Shown: positions 7,239 to 16,490, numbered from the stretch's first letter. The stretch is 64,000 nucleotides of DNA from Algoriphagus sp. (GCA_018336015.1 JAGXQZ010000071.1:124001-188000), one strand, 5' to 3'. Notes: generated from the sequence alone by a model not told the origin. A program made the numbers and translations.

Positions 7239-8237
7239 TTATTTAAGCCAAGCAAGCCGGACTTCGTCAGGGGCTTTCATTCGATCGGCGAGCCTCATGT
7301 AGCGGTCTGCAAGATTTGCCAAGTAATCTTGAGCTTTTGCCGCCACAGCGTCTAGACCGGTAAGTGTTTCTATTTTCCAAAACTCTACCAAGTGCTCAAT
7401 GATTCTGGCATAATCCCAACCCGTATAGATTCCTACTTTTTGAGTGATTTCCGAAAAATCCTTGTAAATGCCTGGCTTAGGACCGCCTTCACCCATCAAG
7501 ACCGCGGGCATTACGATTTGCTTTCTCATCATTTTTTCAAATGCTTTGATCGCACCGCTAGGGTCAATGTCGAAGATATTGGACATAAAAGTCTTGTAGG
7601 CCTTTTCGTGTCGAGCCTCATCACCTGCTATCGTCTTACAAATTCTTGAAAGGACATGATCTCCGGCTTTATCAGCTAGTTTCCCAGTATTGACATGGGA
7701 GATTTTGGTTGCTCTTTCTTGAAAAGAAGTGTAGATCATAGCCTGGTAAGGATCTGCATCGGTGTTAGCATCAAATCCATTTGCGATGAGTCTATGAATG
7801 GTTCGCTCTACTGCACCCATGTCAACTCTTCCTGTGAGGTAAAGATACTTGTTGAGTAAGTCTCCGTGTCTGTTTTCTTCCGCTGTCCAAGTTCTTGACC
7901 ATCTTACCCAACCCGAAGGAGAAATGAGAGAACGCTCTTCATTTATCCCTTCAAGTAAGTTGAAATAAGTTTGATAGGAGGGGAGTGCTTCCTCTGTGAT
8001 CATATTGCCGATCAATGAAGTCAGAACTGTATCGGGAATGCCCTCTGCTCTTTGTTGCAGAAGTTTAATATCTTCAAATGCTTCAGGATTGGAAAGGTCT
8101 GGTAAAAAATCAGAAGGTTGCCAACACTTTTCCGGATCGACCAAAATGTTATCCACCGCATCTCCAACCAGTTGATCTAGTTGGGAGATGACTTCCATGT
8201 TTTTTTCTAATTCGTAATTGATTTCGCCTGATTTCAT
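7239..8237 (-). CDS. Acyl-ACP desaturase, ferritin-like diiron enzyme
   Basis: A 332-residue soluble fatty-acid desaturase that would introduce a cis double bond into acyl-ACP using O2 and reduced ferredoxin. The diiron ligands are seen in two EExxH-like pairs: E120-E121-N-R-H124 and D-E207-A-R-H210, with additional Glu at E82/E83 and E174. Length and motif order match the plant stearoyl-ACP desaturase/mycobacterial DesA family. It implies aerobic synthesis of unsaturated lipids. A perfect 7-bp inverted repeat with a 6-base spacer lies 15-34 bases before the ATG and may be an operator. It is monocistronic, with its own strong terminator. Confidence 0.92.
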   Translation of the reverse strand: MKSGEINYELEKNMEVISQLDQLVGDAVDNILVDPEKCWQPSDFLPDLSNPEAFEDIKLLQQRAEGIPDTVLTSLIGNMITEEALPSYQTYFNLLEGINEERSLISPSGWVRWSRTWTAEENRHGDLLNKYLYLTGRVDMGAVERTIHRLIANGFDANTDADPYQAMIYTSFQERATKISHVNTGKLADKAGDHVLSRICKTIAGDEARHEKAYKTFMSNIFDIDPSGAIKAFEKMMRKQIVMPAVLMGEGGPKPGIYKDFSEITQKVGIYTGWDYARIIEHLVEFWKIETLTGLDAVAAKAQDYLANLADRYMRLADRMKAPDEVRLAWLK

Positions 8238-8252
8238 GCGGGTACTGGTTAA

Positions 8253-8272
8253 TCCAAGTGGAAATACTTGGA
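8253..8272. promoter_or_regulatory. Inverted repeat upstream of the desaturase gene
   Basis: The arms TCCAAGT and ACTTGGA form a perfect 7-bp inverted repeat around a 6-base centre, 15-34 bases upstream of the desaturase start. It lacks a T tract, so it resembles an operator or a leader hairpin rather than a terminator. No regulator gene is nearby. Confidence 0.5.
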
Positions 8273-8380
8273 CAGTTTGATTTTAATATCCAGAAAGGTA
8301 AGGACAAATCCTCGCATTAAGTTTATAAATATTTGGACTTATGGATTCGATTCCATGAATGGCATTTTTTCTAACCCATA

Positions 8381-8403
8381 AAAAAACCTCCCGAAGGAGG
8401 CTT
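8381..8403 (-). terminator. Terminator of the beta-propeller lipoprotein gene
   Basis: On the minus strand CCTCC-TTCG-GGAGG, a stem closed by a stable TTCG tetraloop, is followed by a run of six or more T residues, 15 bases after the stop. Confidence 0.8.
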
Positions 8404-8417
8404 GGTGCTGAAGTCGC

Positions 8418-9296
8418 TTAGTAATCAAGTTTGTACGCGGCGACTTTATTTTTATAAAATGTGGGCACATAGACAATTTTTTCAGCAGCGTTGTACCCAA
8501 TGTCGGCCGTGTTGGATTCAGCAGCTTTAGTGTCAACCATTATGGTTTGGGTAGAATCGTTGGCAAACCAAATTTCTCCTACCCATCTGGAAGCTACAAA
8601 ATTTCCATCTTCCAAAATTACCAAACCGTCTCCATCGGATACTTGATTATTTACCACAGTGGTTGTTCCATCTGCATTCCACTTTTTCAGTCCGCTGGCA
8701 TCCAAGCCGTAAATCGTTCCGTCAGCAGCAACAGCTATTCCATTGATTGATTTATTTCCTTCGGAAATAGTAGAAATAGTTCCATTTGCAAAGGAGTGAA
8801 CTTTGCCGGTATTCATATCTGTGAAATACACGGTACCGTTGTGAGCAGCGACATCATTCAGGAATTGAGCTCCATCTACTTTCCACTTGTTTGAAATCTT
8901 AGCCGTAGCGATGTCGATTTCCACCAATTCATCGATATCCGTCACATACAGTTTGCCATTGGAAATAGCCATTCCCTTGGGGGCATTCAGTCCCGTGACC
9001 CAAGCTGGATTGAGGATTTTGCCCGCTTTCGAAAGAATAGCAATCGACCCTTTGCCATCTTTTTGCAGGGGATCTTGTCCTTCAATATTGGATACATAGA
9101 GATTTCCGGATTCGGCATCAAACAACACGGATTCATTGGTCATGAGCGAATCCGCCGACTCCCAAAGTAAAGTGAGTGTAGGAGTTTTTACCTCTTCCAC
9201 GATTTCTACAACTTCTGGCTTTTGAGGGCCGCATCCCACGGTTAGGATTGCAGCAGATAAGAATGCGACGAGAGAAAATTGAATGTTTGTTTTCAT
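8418..9296 (-). CDS. Lipoprotein with SMP-30/NHL-like beta-propeller
   Basis: A 292-residue exported lipoprotein. The signal peptide ends in a lipobox LTVGC (C22). The rest consists of repeated short segments of the type GNLYVSNIEG, GKLYVTDID, GTVYFTDMN, GTIYGLDASG and ADIGYNAAEKIVYVPTF, the blade repeats of a six-bladed propeller as in gluconolactonase/SMP-30-like or NHL proteins. No specific activity can be assigned; ATP/GTP-binding protein is a common but unfounded label for relatives. The start MKTNIQF at 9296 is chosen because it begins the signal peptide; the longer open frame upstream (to 9491) overlaps the divergent dipeptidase region and is not credible. Confidence 0.85.
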   Translation of the reverse strand: MKTNIQFSLVAFLSAAILTVGCGPQKPEVVEIVEEVKTPTLTLLWESADSLMTNESVLFDAESGNLYVSNIEGQDPLQKDGKGSIAILSKAGKILNPAWVTGLNAPKGMAISNGKLYVTDIDELVEIDIATAKISNKWKVDGAQFLNDVAAHNGTVYFTDMNTGKVHSFANGTISTISEGNKSINGIAVAADGTIYGLDASGLKKWNADGTTTVVNNQVSDGDGLVILEDGNFVASRWVGEIWFANDSTQTIMVDTKAAESNTADIGYNAAEKIVYVPTFYKNKVAAYKLDY

Positions 9297-9523
9297 GAGC
9301 ATTGCGATTGGTAATGTTGTTGGTCTGATATTTAAGATGAATTTCAGAATAAAATCCTGAAGGATTCCATTATGTTTTTTGAATGTTTCAAAAATTAGTC
9401 TGAAGGGCAAGTCTTGCCGATTAAAATTAGGTTTTGTGAGTTGTGAAAATTTGCCATCAGTGGATTTTTCTAGAATCATTTTTCGGAACACGCTATATTC
9501 CCACTAGATTATTTTACACGACT

Positions 9524-10774
9524 ATGAATAGAAATTTTATTCTCGCGGCTCTCCTAGCACTTACTGCTTCATGCAGTCAAAAAGTGAATGCTCCCGATTA
9601 TACCAAAATGTCGGATGAAGAACGGCTAAAGGCTGCAATAGAAATAGCCCAATCCACCATCATGGTAGATGGTCACGTGGACCTTCCCTATCGGATGAAA
9701 GTCGGAGGATTTACCCTTCAGCGTGAAATACTGGATGTTTCTGTCAGGACTCCTGACGGAAATTTTGACTATCCTAGATCCAAAGAAGGGGGACTCGATG
9801 CGCCTTTTATGTCAATTTATATTCCTGCAGGCAATCAGGCAATCCCAGGCGCTTCAAAAGCCTTGGCGGATTCCTTGATTTTGATGACTGAGCGATTGGC
9901 AAGCACGTTTCCGGACAAGTTTGCCATGGCATACAGCCCGGCAGATATTGAAGCCAATTTTGCCAAAGGGCTGATTTCCCTCCCTATGGGAATGGAAAAT
10001 GGCGCTGGGATAGAGGATGATTTATCGAATGTGGAATACTTTTACAAAAGAGGTATTCGATACATTACCCTTACCCATGGAAAGGATAATCTCATTGGGG
10101 ATGCAAGCTATGATACCACAGGTACACATGGTGGTTTAAGTGACTTTGGAGAAAAGGTAGTGGCAGAAATGAATCGGGTGGGAATAATGGTCGATTTGAG
10201 TCACGTTTCTGACAATACCTTTCGTGATGCTTTGGCGATAACCAAAGTTCCCGTGATAGCTTCACATTCTTCTGTCCGAAAATTCACACCGGGCTTTGAG
10301 CGAAATATGAGCGATGAACTGATTCAGGCTATGGCCAAAAACGGTGGAGTCATGATGATCAATTTCGGCGGTTCTTTTATTGATTCAGCGTATGCGGCAG
10401 GCTCAGCCAAAGTGCGTGAGCATATTGTAAACTGGCTTGCTGAAAACAATCTTTCCAGAAGTGATTCCGCAGCACAGGCTTATATCCAGGATTATTCAGA
10501 AAAGAATAATCCTTTTCCCACCGTTCAGAGAGTGGCGGATCATTTTGACCATGTGGTCAACTTGGTAGGGATTGATTATGTGGGCTTGGGCTCAGACTTC
10601 GATGGCGTAGGAGATTCCCTTCCTACTGGGCTGAAGGATGTTTCCATGTTTCCCAACTTGATTGCCGAATTGCTCAAGCGAGGTTATTCTCGAGAAGACA
10701 TCGAGAAGATTTGTTATAAAAATGTATTCCGGGTCTGGAAGGCCGTGGAGGACTATGCGGCTAGTCAGAAGTAA
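9524..10774 (+). CDS. Membrane dipeptidase (peptidase M19), lipoprotein
   Basis: A 416-residue zinc dipeptidase of the renal dipeptidase family, hydrolysing dipeptides, including D-amino-acid-containing ones in some members. The lipobox LTASC (C17) indicates a lipid-anchored periplasmic or outer-membrane protein. Metal-site motifs seen: DGHVDLP (H51, D53), the bridging Glu in MGMENG, THGKDN, the SHSS segment, and GLGSDFDG near the C-terminus. The start at 9524 begins the signal peptide; the frame extends upstream only by chance. It is divergently arranged with the beta-propeller lipoprotein gene and followed by a strong terminator. Confidence 0.92.
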   Translation: MNRNFILAALLALTASCSQKVNAPDYTKMSDEERLKAAIEIAQSTIMVDGHVDLPYRMKVGGFTLQREILDVSVRTPDGNFDYPRSKEGGLDAPFMSIYIPAGNQAIPGASKALADSLILMTERLASTFPDKFAMAYSPADIEANFAKGLISLPMGMENGAGIEDDLSNVEYFYKRGIRYITLTHGKDNLIGDASYDTTGTHGGLSDFGEKVVAEMNRVGIMVDLSHVSDNTFRDALAITKVPVIASHSSVRKFTPGFERNMSDELIQAMAKNGGVMMINFGGSFIDSAYAAGSAKVREHIVNWLAENNLSRSDSAAQAYIQDYSEKNNPFPTVQRVADHFDHVVNLVGIDYVGLGSDFDGVGDSLPTGLKDVSMFPNLIAELLKRGYSREDIEKICYKNVFRVWKAVEDYAASQK

Positions 10775-10791
10775 GGTCTAATTCTAGCTTG

Positions 10792-10834
10792 AAAAGCTCC
10801 CGGCATTTCTAAAGACCGGGAGCTTTTGTTTTTT
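10792..10834 (+). terminator. Strong terminator after the dipeptidase gene
   Basis: Perfect 12-bp arms (10792-10803 and 10816-10827) around a 12-base loop, followed by T-rich sequence with a run of six. Confidence 0.85.
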
Positions 10835-11018
10835 GGGCTTGAAAGGCAAAGGCTGACTTAAGGGCGTACTTGAGTAATAAATACTTACTTTTTTCTGTCA
10901 AATTTTCAGAAAATCCTTTCAAAAAGTCGTTTTTTAAGCCATTCTGACTTGGAAATCGCCTTGGCTGAGCATTTGATCCAATGGGAAGAAAGAAACTAAC
11001 TAACCACTATCAACCACT

Positions 11019-13640
11019 ATGGATTTCAAGCAATTTACCATCAAATCTCAGGAAGCGATACAAAAGGCTGCCGAGCTTGCGACGAGTGCAGGTCAGCCAA
11101 ATATCGAGACTGCCCATTTGCTGAAGGGGATTTTCGCTGAAGACGAAAACGTTACCGATTTTCTCTTCAAGAAACTTGGAGCAAATAAGCAATTGATCGA
11201 GCAAAAGCTGGACGAGCAACTCGCCAAGTTTCCCAAAGTAAGCGGAGCCAATCAGCAGCCCTATCTCTCTGGAGCGACCAATCAAGCCTTGACAAAGGCG
11301 AAAGATTACCTCAAGACTTTTGGGGATGAATACGTCGCCATCGAGCATTTGCTTTTGGGGATTTTAGCTGGAAGTGATGCAGTCGCCCAGCTCTTAAAAG
11401 ATCAGCGTTTGGCTGAAAAGCCCCTGATCGAAGCTATCAAGGAATTAAGAAAAGGAAATAAAGTGACTGATCCCAACGCAGAAAGCAAGTACAGGGCTTT
11501 GGAAAAGTATTCCAAAAACCTGAACGAATTGGCCAAAAAGGGTAAAATCGACCCAGTAATCGGCCGTGATGAAGAAATCAGACGAGTACTTCAAATCCTC
11601 GCGAGGCGTACCAAAAACAACCCCATTTTGCTCGGTGAGCCTGGTGTGGGTAAAACTGCCATTGTCGAAGGTTTGGCTCAGCGAATCGTCTCCGGTGACG
11701 TGCCGGAAAACCTAAAGTCAAAAACTTTGATTTCCCTGGATATGGGCTTGCTCGTGGCAGGCGCCAAGTACAAAGGAGAGTTTGAGGAGAGACTTAAAGC
11801 CGTAATCAAAGAAGTGACGGACTCAGATGGAGAAATTATTCTCTTTATCGATGAAATCCATACACTGATCGGAGCCGGAGGTGGAGGAGAAGGAGCAATG
11901 GATGCTGCCAACTTGCTCAAACCAGCCTTGGCACGTGGGGAACTCCATGCTATCGGTGCGACGACGCTGAAGGAATATCAAAAGTACATCGAGAAGGACA
12001 AGGCATTGGAGCGTCGATTCCAAGCGGTCATCGTGGACGAACCCGATGCGGCGGATGCGATTTCCATCCTTCGAGGAATCAAAGACAAGTACGAGCTTCA
12101 CCATGGGGTGCGAATCAAAGACGATGCGGTCATTGCAGCGGTCGAGCTTTCGCAGCGGTACATTTCTGACCGTTTCTTGCCGGATAAAGCCATCGACTTG
12201 ATGGATGAGGCAGCTGCCAAACTGAGAATGGAGATCGACTCCCTTCCACAGGAATTGGATGAGCTGAACAGGCGAATCATGCAGCTTGAGATTGAGCGGG
12301 AAGCGATTCGAAGAGAAAACAACAAAGACAAGGAAGCGATTCTGAGCAAAGAGATTGCAGAATTGGGTGAAAAAAGACAGTCCGTCAAAGCCAAATGGGA
12401 AAGCGAAAAAGCGGTGATCATGGGGATTCAGCGGGAAAAAGAAGCTATCGAAAAGCTGAAACTTGAAGCTGAACAGGCAGAACGTGCCGGCGACTTTGGG
12501 AAAGTAGCTGAGATCCGATATGGAAAAATCGGCGAATCGGAGAAGAAGCTGGAATCCTTCAAATCCCAGTTGGCGGAAATGCAGGCTGGTTCGCCGTTGC
12601 TCAAAGAGGAAGTGGACAATGAAGACATCGCAGCGGTAGTCTCCAAGTGGACAGGAATTCCAGTCATCAAGATGATCCAATCCGAGAGGGAAAAATTGCT
12701 GCATCTCGAAGACGAGTTGGGCCGAAGAGTAGCGGGTCAACGGGAAGCGATTGCCGCACTTTCGGATGCGGTAAGAAGAAGTCGTGCCGGATTGCAGGAC
12801 CCTAAGCGTCCAATCGGGAGCTTTATCTTCATGGGTACTACCGGTGTGGGTAAAACCGAATTGGCCAAGGCCCTCGCCGAATACCTCTTCAATGACGATA
12901 ACGCCATGGTGCGGATCGATATGTCCGAGTACCAAGAGCGACACTCCGTCAGCCGATTGGTGGGAGCACCTCCGGGCTACGTGGGTTACGATGAAGGCGG
13001 TCAATTAACTGAAGCAGTTCGTAGGAAGCCATACTCAGTGATCCTTTTGGATGAAATTGAAAAGGCTCACCCGGATGTCTTCAACATCTTGCTTCAGGTC
13101 TTGGATGATGGTCGTTTGACCGACAATAAAGGCCGAATCGCCAATTTCAAGAATACCATCATCATTCTCACTACCAATATTGGTTCGCACCTGATTCAGG
13201 AGCGATTTGCCGAGATGGAAGAGTGGAATAAGGAAGAGATCTTGGAAAAGACCAAAGTCGAGGTCTATGAGATGCTGAAAAAATCTGTAAGACCAGAATT
13301 CCTGAACCGTATCGACGAAACAATCATGTTTGAGCCTCTGAATAAGCAGGTGATTCGCAAGATCGTAGATATTCAGTGGAGAGAAATTCAGAAGCGACTA
13401 GCTGATTCCAACATTGAGATCGAAGCAACCACAGAAGTCTTAGATTACTTGGGAGAAGTGGGATTTGATCCAAATTTTGGTGCTCGACCACTCAAGCGTA
13501 CCATGCAGCGATTGATCTTGAATGAACTTTCCAAGCAGATCTTAGCAGGCTATATTAAAAATGATTCAGCTGTTTTGGTTGACTTGGATGCAGATAAGCA
13601 GGTTTATTTCAAGAATATTGATGCGGTAGTGGAGGTTTAA
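11019..13640 (+). CDS. clpB: ATP-dependent disaggregase ClpB
   Basis: An 873-residue AAA+ Hsp100 chaperone that extracts polypeptides from aggregates together with DnaK. Domains in order: N-terminal Clp repeat domain (1-150); AAA1 with Walker A GEPGVGKT at 206 and the IDEIHTLIGAG region; the long coiled-coil M domain (about 410-525, with LEIEREAIRRE, EKLKLEAEQAERAGDF) that separates ClpB from ClpA/ClpC; AAA2 with Walker A GTTGVGKT at 606; and the C-terminal D2 small domain with NFGARPLKRTMQ. The length is typical. The region upstream (10835-11018) is A/T-rich; I do not recognise a CIRCE element or a clear TAnnTTTG promoter. Confidence 0.98.
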   Translation: MDFKQFTIKSQEAIQKAAELATSAGQPNIETAHLLKGIFAEDENVTDFLFKKLGANKQLIEQKLDEQLAKFPKVSGANQQPYLSGATNQALTKAKDYLKTFGDEYVAIEHLLLGILAGSDAVAQLLKDQRLAEKPLIEAIKELRKGNKVTDPNAESKYRALEKYSKNLNELAKKGKIDPVIGRDEEIRRVLQILARRTKNNPILLGEPGVGKTAIVEGLAQRIVSGDVPENLKSKTLISLDMGLLVAGAKYKGEFEERLKAVIKEVTDSDGEIILFIDEIHTLIGAGGGGEGAMDAANLLKPALARGELHAIGATTLKEYQKYIEKDKALERRFQAVIVDEPDAADAISILRGIKDKYELHHGVRIKDDAVIAAVELSQRYISDRFLPDKAIDLMDEAAAKLRMEIDSLPQELDELNRRIMQLEIEREAIRRENNKDKEAILSKEIAELGEKRQSVKAKWESEKAVIMGIQREKEAIEKLKLEAEQAERAGDFGKVAEIRYGKIGESEKKLESFKSQLAEMQAGSPLLKEEVDNEDIAAVVSKWTGIPVIKMIQSEREKLLHLEDELGRRVAGQREAIAALSDAVRRSRAGLQDPKRPIGSFIFMGTTGVGKTELAKALAEYLFNDDNAMVRIDMSEYQERHSVSRLVGAPPGYVGYDEGGQLTEAVRRKPYSVILLDEIEKAHPDVFNILLQVLDDGRLTDNKGRIANFKNTIIILTTNIGSHLIQERFAEMEEWNKEEILEKTKVEVYEMLKKSVRPEFLNRIDETIMFEPLNKQVIRKIVDIQWREIQKRLADSNIEIEATTEVLDYLGEVGFDPNFGARPLKRTMQRLILNELSKQILAGYIKNDSAVLVDLDADKQVYFKNIDAVVEV

Positions 13641-13660
13641 TCTTCGTGTAGAATAATTTA

Positions 13661-13700
13661 AATCCCTCGAGATCTCAGATTTCGAGGGTTATTTTATTTA
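13661..13700 (+). terminator. Terminator after clpB
   Basis: Arms CCCTCGA (13664-13670) and TCGAGGG (13682-13688) with an 11-base loop, followed by a T-rich stretch interrupted by A. Confidence 0.65.
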
Positions 13701-13815
13701 AAGTTTTTTGAGAATGGATGATTTTCTGATTGATTTAATCAGTTTTTAATTCCTCCGGTTTTTATTTTGCTTGAACTTGATTTTCAAGTTTGAGTTATCG
13801 GATAAACTATTCATC

Positions 13816-14376
13816 ATGCTCTTTTCCCATTCAGACTCTCCATCCGGAATTTGGCAGTCCATCAAGCATGAATTGCATCGCGGTGCGTTGGATCCCAAGC
13901 ATCCGTTTCGTTATGTGAATTTGGGAACCATTGGAAAAGGTTTTCCAAAGGTTCGGACGGTGGTTTTGCGAGAAGTTACCCAGGAATTAGATTTCTTGGT
14001 ATTCACTGATTATAGATCTGAAAAAGTGAGAGAAATCCAAAGCTCACCGATGATCGCAATTCATTTTTATCATCCCAAAAAAATGCTTCAGATCCGAGTG
14101 GAGGCAAAGGGAGAAATTCATTTTCAAAATGAGCTTTCTGAGCAGTATTGGAAAAAGATACCTGATGGTAGGAAGTCTGAATATACTGGAAGCTTAGCTC
14201 CTGGAACTCCCATATCAAATCCTGACTTTGGCTGGGAGTGGAGCGAAAAATCCTTTTTCACAGTTCTTAAAATCAGTCCTCAACGAATCGAGGCCCTTCA
14301 ATTGAGCAAAGAAGGTCACCTTCGAATCCAATTTGAAAAAGAAAAAGACTGGGAAGGTCAATGGTTGGTCCCCTGA
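13816..14376 (+). CDS. Pyridoxamine 5'-phosphate oxidase-like FMN-binding protein
   Basis: A 186-residue split-barrel flavoprotein of the PNPOx-like class. Supporting segments are the KVRTVVLREV strand, the FTDYRSEKVREI loop that contacts FMN phosphate, MIAIHFYHPKKMLQIRVEA, and FSEQYWKKIP-like spacing (here LSEQYWKKIPDGRKSE) before a WEW motif. Such proteins bind FMN; many are not true PdxH, and the substrate here is unknown. ATG 13816 is preferred over the TTG at 13771. It is convergent with frr and stands alone. Confidence 0.8.
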   Translation: MLFSHSDSPSGIWQSIKHELHRGALDPKHPFRYVNLGTIGKGFPKVRTVVLREVTQELDFLVFTDYRSEKVREIQSSPMIAIHFYHPKKMLQIRVEAKGEIHFQNELSEQYWKKIPDGRKSEYTGSLAPGTPISNPDFGWEWSEKSFFTVLKISPQRIEALQLSKEGHLRIQFEKEKDWEGQWLVP

Positions 14377-14386
14377 CCTATTTTCA

Positions 14387-14417
14387 ATAAAAAAAGCTCT
14401 GAATTTCTCCAGAGCTT
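14387..14417 (-). terminator. Terminator of the pyrH-frr transcript
   Basis: On the minus strand, 8-bp arms AAGCTCTG and CAGAGCTT (14410-14417 and 14394-14401) with an 8-base loop, followed by seven T residues, just after the frr stop. Confidence 0.8.
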
Positions 14418-14423
14418 GTGGTA

Positions 14424-14984
14424 TCAGACTTTCATGATATCAGCTTCTTTTTTGATCAGAAGCTCGTCGATTTTTGCGGAGTAGTTGTCCGTGAATTTTT
14501 GAACTTGCTCTTCGGCACGCTTGATCGCGTCTTCAGAAGCGCCTTCTTTTTGAAGTTTTCTCAGGGATTCGTTAGTTTCTTTTCTGACGGATCGGATAGA
14601 AATTTTACCGGTTTCACATTCAGATTTTGCCTGCTTTACGAGTTGAACTCTTCGCTCTTCAGTCAAAGCTGGAATAGTGAGAATGATGATTTCCCCATTG
14701 TTTTGAGGAGCAAGTCCAAGGTCAGAATTGATAATTGCTTTTTCGATTTGGGAAATCAGATTTCGCTCAAATGGCTTAATCGCAAGAGTCCTTGCGTCTG
14801 GAGTAGTTACCGATGAAACCTGATTTAAGGGTGTAGGGGATCCGTAATATTCAACAAAAATGCCATCCAGGAGGTTTGGCATTGCTTTGCCCGCTCTGAT
14901 TTTTACTAACTCTGCCGCAGTGTGATCCACTGCTTTCTGCATTAATTCTTTGGCTTCGTCTAAGAATAATTCGATTTCTTCCAT
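14424..14984 (-). CDS. frr: Ribosome recycling factor
   Basis: A 186-residue two-domain protein that, with EF-G, splits the post-termination ribosome. The typical sequences are RAGKAMPNLLDGIFVEYYG (the hinge region), PLNQVSSVTTPDARTL, PFERNLISQIEKAI, and the long C-terminal helix with RSVRKETNESLRKL. Length is normal. It lies 14 bases after pyrH on the same strand; the pyrH-frr pair is conserved in many bacteria. Confidence 0.98.
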   Translation of the reverse strand: MEEIELFLDEAKELMQKAVDHTAAELVKIRAGKAMPNLLDGIFVEYYGSPTPLNQVSSVTTPDARTLAIKPFERNLISQIEKAIINSDLGLAPQNNGEIIILTIPALTEERRVQLVKQAKSECETGKISIRSVRKETNESLRKLQKEGASEDAIKRAEEQVQKFTDNYSAKIDELLIKKEADIMKV

Positions 14985-14998
14985 GAGTATATTCTTGG

Positions 14999-15706
14999 TT
15001 ATGCGGTGATCAATGTTCCGATAGTTTCCCCTTGTACCAATTTGAACAGGTTATCTTCTTTATTCATGTCAAATACAATGATAGGAAGGTTGTTCTCTTG
15101 GCAAAGTGTGAAGGCGGTCATATCCATGACGTTGAGGTTTTTCTTATATACCTCGTCAAAAGAAATGTTTTGATATTTGGTAGCAGTGGCATCTTTTTCT
15201 GGATCGGCTGTGTAAACGCCATCCACTCTGGTTCCTTTTAATACCACATCCGACTCAATCTCGATAGCACGAAGCGCAGCAGTAGAATCGGTGGTGAAAT
15301 AAGGGTTTCCAATACCTGCACCGAAAATCACGATTCTGCCTTTTTCAAGATGTCGAATAGCTCTTCGACGGATAAATGGCTCGCAAACACTTTCTATTTT
15401 GATCCCTGACATCAATCGGGTATACATGCCGTTTTGCTCAAGTGCACTTTGTAATGCCATCGCGTTGATCAGTGTGGCCAGCATTCCCATGTAGTCTCCT
15501 TGCACTCTGTCAATTCCTGATTTTTCAGCCTGAACTCCCCTAAAAATATTTCCGCCACCGATGACTATGGCTATTTCCACACCCATTCCTTTCACTTTTT
15601 TGATTTCATCGGCGTATTGCTGAAGAATGGCAGGGTCAATGCCGTATTTCTTTTCTCCCATGAGGGATTCTCCACTGAGTTTGAGCAGAATTCTTTTGTA
15701 TTTCAT
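14999..15706 (-). CDS. pyrH: UMP kinase
   Basis: A 235-residue amino-acid-kinase-fold enzyme phosphorylating UMP to UDP for pyrimidine nucleotide synthesis. Seen are the N-terminal LLKLSGESL, the glycine-rich GGGNIFRG, the conserved [26 protein letters not shown]-like sequence ([17 protein letters not shown]), and [12 protein letters not shown]. The length is that of hexameric bacterial UMP kinases. It is the first gene of the pyrH-frr pair. A perfect TTCTCCC/GGGAGAA repeat lies 28-44 bases upstream of the start. Confidence 0.98.
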   Translation of the reverse strand: MKYKRILLKLSGESLMGEKKYGIDPAILQQYADEIKKVKGMGVEIAIVIGGGNIFRGVQAEKSGIDRVQGDYMGMLATLINAMALQSALEQNGMYTRLMSGIKIESVCEPFIRRRAIRHLEKGRIVIFGAGIGNPYFTTDSTAALRAIEIESDVVLKGTRVDGVYTADPEKDATATKYQNISFDEVYKKNLNVMDMTAFTLCQENNLPIIVFDMNKEDNLFKLVQGETIGTLITA

Positions 15707-15733
15707 CGGTTGGCGAATAGTTTCTAAAGTTTA

Positions 15734-15750
15734 TTCTCCCTACGGGAGAA
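15734..15750. promoter_or_regulatory. Inverted repeat upstream of pyrH
   Basis: Perfect 7-bp arms TTCTCCC and GGGAGAA around TAC, 28-44 bases upstream of the pyrH start. On the minus strand there is no T tract after it. It could be an operator or a short leader hairpin. Confidence 0.4.
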
Positions 15751-15902
15751 AATTTGGGGTGCTATAATTTCAAACCTGGATTGGAAAGACTCTCCTCAAG
15801 CCAAAACAATCCGGCAAATATAAATTCTTCAATTCAGAATGCCAGAATCGATTCGGAAAATGCTTGGTTAAAATTCACTTTCATACTTTACCATAGGCAC
15901 TC

Positions 15903-15934
15903 AATTAAAAAAAAGTGACCAAGGCCACTTTTTC
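15903..15934 (-). terminator. Terminator of the biotin-carrier gene
   Basis: On the minus strand a 7-bp stem (CACTTTT with AAAAGTG, 15926-15932 and 15911-15917) and an 8-base loop are followed by T residues. It overlaps the end region of the gene at 15933. Confidence 0.65.
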
Positions 15935-16427
15935 AAAACTGGATCAATACCTGGTTTTTTTCTACACTCTGTTTGAGATTGACTTTGACCTCCTTTACCA
16001 CTCCGTCGCCAGGGGATTTGATGATATTTTCCATTTTCATAGCTTCCAAAATCAACACCACATCACCTTTTTTTACCACATCTCCAGCGATTACTTTCAG
16101 GTCCAAAATCAAACCCGGCATAGGTGCTTTGATCTCCTTTAGACTACCAGTGCCTGAATTGGTCATCCCCATTTTCTCAAGCAAAAGATCAAATCTATCC
16201 TTCAATTCGAGCGTTGCCGTTTGGTAGCCAAGTCGTACTTGGAGACTTTTTGTATCGTGATCGATAGAAATCAGTTCAGCCTCAATTGACTCATTTCCTT
16301 TAATTAGATGAATCCGTCGGTCATCAATCCATTTGATATCCCAAGTCAATGGTTGATGGTTGACCAAAATATCATGATGTGATTTTTCGACCGTGTAAGT
16401 GCTATTTTGAAGGTTTACTGAAAACAT
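15933..16427 (-). CDS. Biotin/lipoyl carrier protein (biotin carboxyl carrier-like)
   Basis: A 164-residue protein with an N-terminal beta-rich section and a C-terminal biotinyl domain containing the biotinylation motif EAMKMEN (the lysine of AMKM near residue 132) and upstream PMPGLILDLKV. This matches carrier subunits of propionyl-/methylcrotonyl-/pyruvate-type carboxylases more than AccB, whose linker differs. No carboxylase or carboxyltransferase gene is adjacent in the window, so the partner is unknown. It is divergent from the M1 aminopeptidase gene, with 63 bases between the start codons. Confidence 0.88.
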   Translation of the reverse strand: MFSVNLQNSTYTVEKSHHDILVNHQPLTWDIKWIDDRRIHLIKGNESIEAELISIDHDTKSLQVRLGYQTATLELKDRFDLLLEKMGMTNSGTGSLKEIKAPMPGLILDLKVIAGDVVKKGDVVLILEAMKMENIIKSPGDGVVKEVKVNLKQSVEKNQVLIQF

Positions 16428-16490
16428 TCCTGCTAATTTGGATTTACTTCTTTAATTATTACCGGTAAGGTCCGTTAGATTATCCCAAAT

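Noticed and set aside
9297-9491. N-terminal extension of the beta-propeller lipoprotein frame
   Set aside because: It would place 65 residues before a perfect lipoprotein signal peptide and overlap the divergent promoter region.
10835-11018. Heat-shock operator or promoter before clpB
   Set aside because: I looked for a CIRCE-type inverted repeat and a TAnnTTTG element and found only weak A/T-rich matches.
11823-13004. 393-codon open frame on the minus strand inside clpB
   Set aside because: Fully antisense to a strongly conserved gene; the translation is rich in His, Phe and Cys and has no domain character, as expected for a shadow frame.
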